DNA of 6,801 nucleotides, taken from assembly GCA_025361665.1 (NCBI GenBank), contig JANYKF010000094.1:1-6801 (forward strand). Direction: 5' to 3'. Below are positions 1 through 4,664 of this stretch, piece after piece. Every line of letters begins with the position of its first letter. Positions within the stretch are counted from its first letter, which is position 1. Origin of the DNA: Clostridiaceae bacterium. GTDB lineage: Bacteria > Bacillota > Clostridia > DSM-8532. A program made the translations under genes and the position numbers. The notes under the pieces were generated by a model. That model did no database searches. It was given only the letters and a program-made list of their open reading frames with translations, and was not told where the DNA came from.

Positions 1-20
1 CCTGGCGGGCGCATGAAAAG

Positions 21-25
21 AGGAG
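21..25 (+). promoter_or_regulatory. Ribosome binding site of the URO-D-family gene
   Basis: AGGAG lies six bases before the ATG at 32, an ideal Shine-Dalgarno match and spacing, and it fixes that start. Only 31 bases precede the gene in the window, so no promoter can be assessed. Confidence 0.85.
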
Positions 26-31
26 AAAGCA

Positions 32-1255
32 ATGGAAAAGAAAGATCTGGCCAGGGTAAGGCATCTTGCTGAACACCAGCGCGAACTAGCCGCCAGTGAA
101 CGAAATCAAGGGTTGCTGGGCGATTGGGACAGACATGGCCGCATGGATGGCAGCGGACGGCCCATGGTCACCATCGAATTATGGACGTTCGGAGAAGAAA
201 TCGTCAATCCTCTCCTCAAGTGCGAAACGGCGGAGGGGCGGGCCGTCGAAGCGCTTCTGACATCCAATGTGGTCAACTTCGAACTTTTCCGGGATGACAC
301 CTTCGTACGTGACTATCTCCCGGTCAGCATGGGCTATGGCATGGTTCCGTTCGGCCTGCCCGTCCGCAGGGATGAAAGCGGCGGACTCGGTCACCACTTC
401 ATACCGCAGGTCTGCGACCTGGCACAGGATTTCGAGAAATTGGGCACCTCCGTCATCAGCAAGAACCGTGACAATTTTGAAAAGCGGAAAGCGCTCCTGG
501 AAGATGCGGTCGGCGACATCCTTCCTGTGCGGCATGTCGGTTCACCGTTGGCATTCAGCCCGATGGGCAACATCGTCCGGATCATGGGAATGGAAAACAT
601 GTACATCGCGATGTGCGACGAACCGGAACTGTTCCACCGGATGATGGAAATGCAGACCCGGGATTTCTTGATGCTGATGACCGAGATGGAGCAGGATGGT
701 CTTCTGCTCCCGACAGTCGGCGATCAGAACTTGCCCCAGGGCTCCTACTGTTTCACCCATGATCTTCCTGCTGCCGGCACTCACCTCTCAACTACGCAGG
801 TCTGGGGCTACCTGGATTCCCAGGAAACCTCCGGCGTCTCCGCAGACATGTACCACGAGTATGTTTTCCCTTACTACAAGACATTGTCCGACCGTTTCGG
901 ACTGCTTTCCTACGGTTGCTGCGAAGCGGTTCATTCCATCTGGGAAAAAAGTGTCAGCCGGTTTGAGACACTGCGCAAGATTTCCATTTCGCCCTGGTGT
1001 GATGAAGAGATGATGGGAACCGTGCTGCAGGGACGCAAGGTTGTCTTCCACCGCAAGCCAAGCCCGAATTACATCGGGGTCGAACGCCATATGGATGAGG
1101 CTTCCGTGCGAACGGCCATGGAGAAGACCGTTTCGGCTGCCAAAGGCCTGACATTGGAAATCTCGCAGCGTGACGTATATACGGTTCATGGGGATGCCGG
1201 CAAAGTGGCCCGGTATGTAACCCTCATCCGGGAAGCATGCGAAAAGAAGGAATAG
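32..1255 (+). CDS. Uroporphyrinogen decarboxylase-superfamily (URO-D / corrinoid methyltransferase-like) protein
   Basis: This 407-residue cytoplasmic protein has no signal peptide or membrane segment. The second half carries marks of the URO-D barrel family seen in many anaerobic Firmicutes: a W-G-Y-x-D-S-Q-E-T segment (258-265), SYGCCE (293-298), a SISPWCD stretch (317-324) and HRKPSP (340-345). The N-terminal arginine-rich substrate motif of true HemE (PVWxMRQAGR type) is absent, so a role in haem synthesis is unlikely. The superfamily also contains MtaA/MtbA-type cobalamin:CoM methyltransferases, which bind zinc through His and Cys. C296/C297 could be such ligands, but this is inference. 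The substrate is unknown; one-carbon transfer or demethylation with a corrinoid partner is the reasonable guess, though no corrinoid protein gene is visible here. The start is set by AGGAG six bases upstream. The gene stands alone on this strand and converges on the AraC-type regulator, with a hairpin terminator 53 bases after its TAG stop. The family call is solid; the specific function is not. Confidence 0.85.
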   Translation: MEKKDLARVRHLAEHQRELAASERNQGLLGDWDRHGRMDGSGRPMVTIELWTFGEEIVNPLLKCETAEGRAVEALLTSNVVNFELFRDDTFVRDYLPVSMGYGMVPFGLPVRRDESGGLGHHFIPQVCDLAQDFEKLGTSVISKNRDNFEKRKALLEDAVGDILPVRHVGSPLAFSPMGNIVRIMGMENMYIAMCDEPELFHRMMEMQTRDFLMLMTEMEQDGLLLPTVGDQNLPQGSYCFTHDLPAAGTHLSTTQVWGYLDSQETSGVSADMYHEYVFPYYKTLSDRFGLLSYGCCEAVHSIWEKSVSRFETLRKISISPWCDEEMMGTVLQGRKVVFHRKPSPNYIGVERHMDEASVRTAMEKTVSAAKGLTLEISQRDVYTVHGDAGKVARYVTLIREACEKKE

Positions 1256-1395
1256 GAAGGGCTGTCTCAAAACCCAAGTTCTGAATAGACTCTTCTTCAT
1301 GAAATCTCAGCAAAAGGCGGATCGAAACGATCCGCCTTTTGCTGTAGAATATAGTTGCAAGGCATATATTCATGATTATTTGGGGCAGTCCCTTC
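1256..1395. mobile_element. Putative miniature IS-derived element (MITE-like) between convergent genes
   Basis: The block begins GAAGGGCTGTCTCAAAA (1256-1272). Its other end, read on the minus strand from 1395 to 1379, is GAAGGGACTGCCCCAAA. These are imperfect terminal inverted repeats differing by one inserted base and two transitions. GGGCTGTCTCAAAA-like ends resemble the termini I associate with IS1182-type insertion sequences of Firmicutes; this is recollection, not a search. The 140 bp hold no open frame of note, only the central hairpin at 1308-1344. No convincing direct target duplication is visible. The left end directly abuts the TAG stop of the URO-D-like gene. The right end supplies two bases of the TGA stop of the AraC-type gene. 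A chance inverted repeat, or one decayed IS end, remains possible. Confidence 0.4.
1308..1344. terminator. Bidirectional intrinsic terminator hairpin
   Basis: A perfect 17-bp inverted repeat (arms 1308-1324 and 1328-1344) encloses a three-base AAA loop. The core GGCGGATCG/CGATCCGCC is followed by TTTT on the plus strand, and by symmetry the same holds on the minus strand. It lies 53 bases after the URO-D-like stop and about 50 bases after the AraC-type stop, so it is placed to end transcription from both convergent units. The U-run is only four bases and is folded into the extended stem, so efficiency is uncertain. Confidence 0.8.
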
Positions 1396-2314
1396 AAACA
1401 GCCCGGACAGGTCTCGCCTCAATATACCCGCGTTCACCCTGGGGTTCCAGTTGAATGCGCGGTCCGTCTTCGTCCGCCCATTTGAACCCGTAGAAAACCG
1501 GATCGTACCGTTTCATCACTTCCCACAGCGATCCGATAGCTTCCTCGAAATCCTCGTCATTGTAAGGCGGCCCTTGAAACACCATCAGCTTGCAGGCCGG
1601 CAGATCGATCAGTTCATATCGGTCCGGCACGATGCCGGAATAGGCCGCGGGAACTTCCACCCCCTGCGCATATTCACCGGTACCCGGTTTGCGAAGATTT
1701 TCCGGCAGCCACATGCCGACAGGTTCGTACAATGCTTCCTTCACGCTGCAGAGCACACCCCAGACATCACAGCCCACCTCTTCGCAGTATTCGTAATAAT
1801 TATCCGCCGCAATTCCGCGAAGGAGCAGCATTTTCCGTGCGGGACGTTCCACAACCTGAACAAAGACGGTATCCGCTGCCTTTTGTCCGTTTTTTTCACT
1901 TCCCATGTCTTCTTCCCCTTTCTTCTTTCCAGGCATTGTGCCCTGTATTCGAAACGGCATGAACAAGGGGATGGGCGGCGGTTTTTTCCGGTAACGGGCC
2001 GGCGACGTGCCGAACGCCTCCGAAAAAGCGCGGGTGAATCCCTCCTGGGAATCGAAACAGTAATCGAGCGCCACATCGATGATTCGATCCCGTCCGTCCC
2101 GCAAGGCCATAGCCGCCTTTGACAAGCGGAAGGCACGGGTGTAGGCCAGCGGGGTTCTGCCCGTCAGCGATTTGAACATGCGCGCAGCATGCCACGGTGA
2201 ATACCCCGCTGCCCTTGCCAGCTGTTCAAGGGAAAGGGGCCGGTTCAGGTTCGCCGCGATGCAGTCCTGCATCCTCTGTACTGCCTCAATGCACTCGTCC
2301 CGGTTCTCCGTCAT
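1394..2314 (-). CDS. AraC-family transcriptional regulator with C-terminal GyrI-like effector-binding domain
   Basis: The 306-residue protein starts with an AraC/XylS DNA-binding domain (about residues 10-109) made of two helix-turn-helix units. The first includes GYSPWHAARMFK (37-48). The second is IIDVALDYCFDSQEGFTRAF onward (78-109), ending in the family's G-T-S-P-x-x-Y/R signature. A proline-rich then lysine/glutamate-rich linker (about 110-148) leads to a GyrI/BmrR-like small-molecule-binding domain (about 149-306). This order, HTH first and effector domain last, is typical of the Rob/GyrI-type clostridial regulators that respond to small hydrophobic or toxic ligands; the ligand here is unknown. 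I chose the ATG at 2314 because AAGGA sits seven bases before it and the HTH region begins at once. A TTG at 2503, overlapping the MBL stop, would give 369 residues, but it has poor SD spacing and adds no recognisable domain. The TGA stop uses bases at the end of the putative miniature element. The 185-base gap to the MBL gene holds no clear promoter or terminator, so readthrough or local control are both possible. Confidence 0.88.
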   Translation of the reverse strand: MTENRDECIEAVQRMQDCIAANLNRPLSLEQLARAAGYSPWHAARMFKSLTGRTPLAYTRAFRLSKAAMALRDGRDRIIDVALDYCFDSQEGFTRAFSEAFGTSPARYRKKPPPIPLFMPFRIQGTMPGKKKGEEDMGSEKNGQKAADTVFVQVVERPARKMLLLRGIAADNYYEYCEEVGCDVWGVLCSVKEALYEPVGMWLPENLRKPGTGEYAQGVEVPAAYSGIVPDRYELIDLPACKLMVFQGPPYNDEDFEEAIGSLWEVMKRYDPVFYGFKWADEDGPRIQLEPQGERGYIEARPVRAV

Positions 2315-2321
2315 TGTCACG

Positions 2322-2326
2322 TCCTT
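2322..2326 (-). promoter_or_regulatory. Ribosome binding site deciding the AraC-type start
   Basis: On the minus strand AAGGA stands seven bases before the ATG at 2314. Neither the in-frame ATG at 2329 nor the TTG at 2503 has comparable spacing, so this site supports the 306-residue form. Confidence 0.7.
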
Positions 2327-2499
2327 CATGCCGTACATCAAAAGTGACATGCCGTCAGTCACCCTCGCATCCATATCATAACCCGGGGGCTTGAAATATT
2401 CTTGACGAAGATTGCGCAAAACATGACCGGCAAGATGATCACATGGAATCTGAACACGGACATGAAGGCTGCTGATGTGTGCAGGGATGGGCATGTCAA

Positions 2500-4548
2500 T
2501 CAATCTCCCATGATCTGCACAAGGGCATGCCGGAACTGGCCAAGATCCTTTCCATCCCAGTTGATCCTCAACGGGATTGAGATCGTCATCTTTGGCGCAT
2601 CAGCCGGAATGGCAATCTTCAGGCATATGCTTCCGTCATGATCTGACAATACAGGAGAAGGACCTGCTTTCCGAGGGGAAACCGTTATGTTTTCCTTCCC
2701 GGTATCGCCTTCCATTTTCCATCCGTCCGGCAGCACAGGCTCCGCAGTTGCCACAACGCATTTCTCCCCATGATTCGTGAAACGCACATTCACCGTGATT
2801 TCGCTTCCCGGACGAGTTGCCTGCCAGTACGGGTATGCGGATACCCATGCTTCATCCGTCCCGAAATCCGGATGTTCCCAAGGCATCAGGTCCGCAAGCA
2901 TTTTTTCCCTTTCAGCCAAAACGTTGTCCATATAATCGAGTTCCTCGTCGGAAAAGCGAAAGGCCTTGTCCTGATGCTGGTTGATGATGTAATCCGGTCG
3001 AATCTTCCGGATCAGGTTTATGCAATACCTGAATCCCCTATCCTTTTCGGAAAAATTCCTGTTTCCACTGCAATAGTCGTCGATTCCAGCCGGCGAGAAG
3101 GAGTCGCCTCCGAACAGCACTTTCACACCTTGTTTCTCGACAAGCAGACCCCCGTGATAAAACGTCTGTCCGGGAAAATGCAGGGCTGTCAGGACAAATT
3201 CCTTCCAGGGCCACTGATATCCGTGCCCAAGTCCTGTTACACTCACCGAAACTTGGGACAGACACGGAAGATGATATCCTGCCGGATTTTCCAGAACGTC
3301 TTTCATGATATCGATTGCCAGGATATTGCAATGAAAAGTCTTTACCAGATTTTCCAGCGCATCCGCATGGTCATCGTGATAATGGGTTACCCAGCAATCC
3401 TCAAGCGACCTCAGCGCCCCTGCATCCTGAAGGCTGCGCAAGTTGTCGATAACGAGGCCGTTCCCGCAATCTACAAGAAATCCATCGCCGTCATCAGACA
3501 GGATCAAACTGCTTGTATAGCCTGCCTGCCTGATGAAATCAGGGAAATCCAAGGTTTCCGCAGGTTTCATTCCGATACTCAAATCGGTCCTCCCATCGAT
3601 GAAGGCAGCCTTTCTATCGAGGAAGTCAACCTTTCCATTGCGGAAATCAGTCTTTCCATCGAAGAATCCAGGGAAATAATGATTCATGGAGGAAATGGAC
3701 GCATAATTCGCGTACAAGCCGGAAAGCCTTCTTATCAAAGACTCTGCTGATTTCCTTGGATTTATGATGATGCCGCCGTGCGAAGGGATCAGCCTCTCCG
3801 GTTTTTCCGCAAGAATTCTCATCAAGCTTGTACAAAGAACTTTCCAATTGCCCAGATAGCCATGGTAATCCATGCAGCCGTCGCCTTTTTGCAGGGAATA
3901 GATGTCCCACAATTTCCCTGATGCTGAAATCCTGTCATCACCCATTGCAATACCGTCAATGCCGCCGCAATCAAACGAATCGACATGAAGTGAATCGACA
4001 TCAAATGAATCAGTATTGTCCATCTTGTCCACTTCATCTTCTCCAAATATCAGATCCCCACAAAAACACCAGCTTCGTTCCCCTTTTGTGATCAGGTAGG
4101 ACACACTGCCGTCAGTGGCTCCGGGAGTATCCAGTACCCTGACGCCGTACTCCTCCCATGAGAAGGAATCCCCGTCACGGACCGTTGACGAGACTGAGAT
4201 GCTGCGGGGAAGAATTTGGCAGGAAGGCTGATGATGATAGAGATGCAAGCGGTTTCCAGGATCTTCCCAGTATTGTTCCACTCCTTCAAAAAGGTGCTTC
4301 TCTTTTTCCGGAACGATGATTCGAGTCCCGGTTCCACTCCACCTGTACACGCCGCAGACATTCGGGCGCCTGTGCTGCGTGAACAGGATCATGTCGACTT
4401 CATCCGCCCCGGCGATTTCCTTCAGGGCATCCGGAAGCAAGTCACAGCAATCAATCAGCAGCACTTTGCCGTTTGACTGGAAGATGCCTGCATTGACTGC
4501 CCCTTTGAACACATGCACGCCATCATCCAGTTTTTCAAATGAATACAT
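2500..4548 (-). CDS. Two-domain metallo-beta-lactamase-fold protein with degenerate N-terminal copy and C-terminal beta-rich domain
   Basis: The 682-residue protein contains two MBL folds. Copy 1 (about 1-275) keeps fold landmarks: LIDCCD (31-36), DTPGATDGS (140-148), FCGDLIF (162-168) and IPSHGG (254-259). The HxHxDH site is replaced by TQHRRPN (57-63), and the histidine normally in PGHT is A144, so metal binding is probably lost. Copy 2 (about 332-560) has FLVDCG (357-362), intact THYHDDHAD (388-396), FPGQTFYHGG (458-467) with Gln where His is common, FGGDSF (479-484) and NQHQ (523-526). It is probably the catalytic unit, using a dinuclear metal site. Seven-residue repeats (291-325) link the copies. 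The tail (about 575-682) looks like a beta-sandwich resembling NEW3-type domains. No signal peptide is seen, so it is likely cytoplasmic. The substrate is unknown; a hydrolase of an ester, lactone or phosphoester is the family-level guess. GGGAGG seven bases upstream fixes the start. The gene follows the MgtA-like gene after 113 repeat-rich bases. Confidence 0.85.
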   Translation of the reverse strand: MYSFEKLDDGVHVFKGAVNAGIFQSNGKVLLIDCCDLLPDALKEIAGADEVDMILFTQHRRPNVCGVYRWSGTGTRIIVPEKEKHLFEGVEQYWEDPGNRLHLYHHQPSCQILPRSISVSSTVRDGDSFSWEEYGVRVLDTPGATDGSVSYLITKGERSWCFCGDLIFGEDEVDKMDNTDSFDVDSLHVDSFDCGGIDGIAMGDDRISASGKLWDIYSLQKGDGCMDYHGYLGNWKVLCTSLMRILAEKPERLIPSHGGIIINPRKSAESLIRRLSGLYANYASISSMNHYFPGFFDGKTDFRNGKVDFLDRKAAFIDGRTDLSIGMKPAETLDFPDFIRQAGYTSSLILSDDGDGFLVDCGNGLVIDNLRSLQDAGALRSLEDCWVTHYHDDHADALENLVKTFHCNILAIDIMKDVLENPAGYHLPCLSQVSVSVTGLGHGYQWPWKEFVLTALHFPGQTFYHGGLLVEKQGVKVLFGGDSFSPAGIDDYCSGNRNFSEKDRGFRYCINLIRKIRPDYIINQHQDKAFRFSDEELDYMDNVLAEREKMLADLMPWEHPDFGTDEAWVSAYPYWQATRPGSEITVNVRFTNHGEKCVVATAEPVLPDGWKMEGDTGKENITVSPRKAGPSPVLSDHDGSICLKIAIPADAPKMTISIPLRINWDGKDLGQFRHALVQIMGD
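3595..3678 (-). repeat. 21-bp tandem repeat inside the MBL gene, encoding seven-residue units
   Basis: Four consecutive 21-base units lie at 3595-3615, 3616-3636, 3637-3657 and 3658-3678. The first three are clearly alike (plus strand ATCGAxGAAGxCAxCCTTTC pattern) and the fourth is decayed. In the protein they give YFPGFFD, GKTDFRN, GKVDFLD and RKAAFID, and a fifth related unit, GRTDLSI, follows. An aromatic or large hydrophobic residue holds position 5 throughout. The array forms the linker between the two MBL domains. Because the period is a multiple of three, gain or loss of units would keep the frame. Confidence 0.8.
3973..4017 (-). repeat. 15-bp tandem repeat inside the MBL gene, encoding five-residue units
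   Basis: Three 15-base units (3973-3987, 3988-4002, 4003-4017) share an AARYGAATCGACAT-like pattern; the third is the most diverged. On the coding strand they give an Asp/Ser-rich run with period five (about residues 178-192: N-T-D-S-F, D-V-D-S-L, H-V-D-S-F). It falls after the GDLIF motif of the degenerate MBL copy, where a surface loop would be expected. It looks like a slippage-derived insertion. Confidence 0.7.
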
Positions 4549-4555
4549 GGGAATC

Positions 4556-4561
4556 CCTCCC
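4556..4561 (-). promoter_or_regulatory. Ribosome binding site of the MBL gene
   Basis: GGGAGG on the minus strand is seven bases before the ATG at 4548. The spacer, with the last G of the site, forms a small GGGATTCCC near-palindrome that might weakly pair around the site. This is a strong, well-placed SD that supports independent translation of the MBL gene. Confidence 0.8.
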
Positions 4562-4568
4562 GGTTGGA

Positions 4569-4664
4569 CACAAGTTGGATTGATTCATCCGGTATTTCAC
4601 AACAAATCGGGCCGGTTCATCTTGTATTTCACAACAAGTTGGATTGATTCATCTTTTTCATCTA
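4569..4664 (-). repeat. Three 32-bp tandem repeats in the mgtA-like/MBL intergenic gap
   Basis: The units are 4569-4600, 4601-4632 and 4633-4664. Units 1 and 3 share an exact 20-base stretch (4570-4589 and 4634-4653). Units 1 and 2 share the 14-base GTATTTCACAACAA across their 3' boundaries (4592-4605 and 4624-4637). Units 1 and 2 match at 23 of 32 positions, and most differences are transitions. Read on the minus strand, each unit supplies an ATG followed by a short frame beginning M-N-x-x-x-L. The last unit runs into the stop codon of the upstream ATPase gene. No promoter or terminator is recognisable in the gap. Confidence 0.75.

Noticed and set aside
788..1300. 170-codon minus-strand frame under the URO-D-like gene
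   Set aside because: It is a shadow of a well-supported gene. It also starts inside the junction element, with no supporting SD.
1351..1370. Small ATATA/TATAT inverted repeat after the terminator
   Set aside because: The stem is about five or six A/T pairs and gives no more than chance would.
1451..2122. 223-codon plus-strand frame opposite the AraC-type gene
   Set aside because: It is antisense to a well-supported regulator, with no SD and no domain.
2355..2400. Possible promoter for the AraC-type gene (TATGAT on the minus strand near 2375)
   Set aside because: The -10-like hexamer has no acceptable -35 at 16-18 bases upstream, so I did not annotate it.
2315..2503. N-terminal extension of the AraC-type protein from a TTG at 2503 (overlapping the MBL stop as TTGA)
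   Set aside because: The GGGAG upstream is almost touching the TTG, the 63 added residues match no domain, and AAGGA at ideal spacing serves the ATG at 2314. Translational coupling cannot be fully excluded.
2402..2641. Short plus-strand frame across the MBL/AraC gap
   Set aside because: It begins at TTG without an SD and most of it is antisense to the MBL C-terminus.
2770..3750. Long plus-strand open frame (326 codons) opposite the MBL gene
   Set aside because: It is wholly antisense to a gene with clear MBL motifs, has no SD before its ATG and shows no recognisable domain. Its repetitive IEExxLS stretch is the other reading of the 21-bp repeat.
4569..4664. CRISPR array made of the 32-bp repeats
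   Set aside because: The units are head-to-tail with no spacers between them, only three in number, and diverged by about a quarter of positions.
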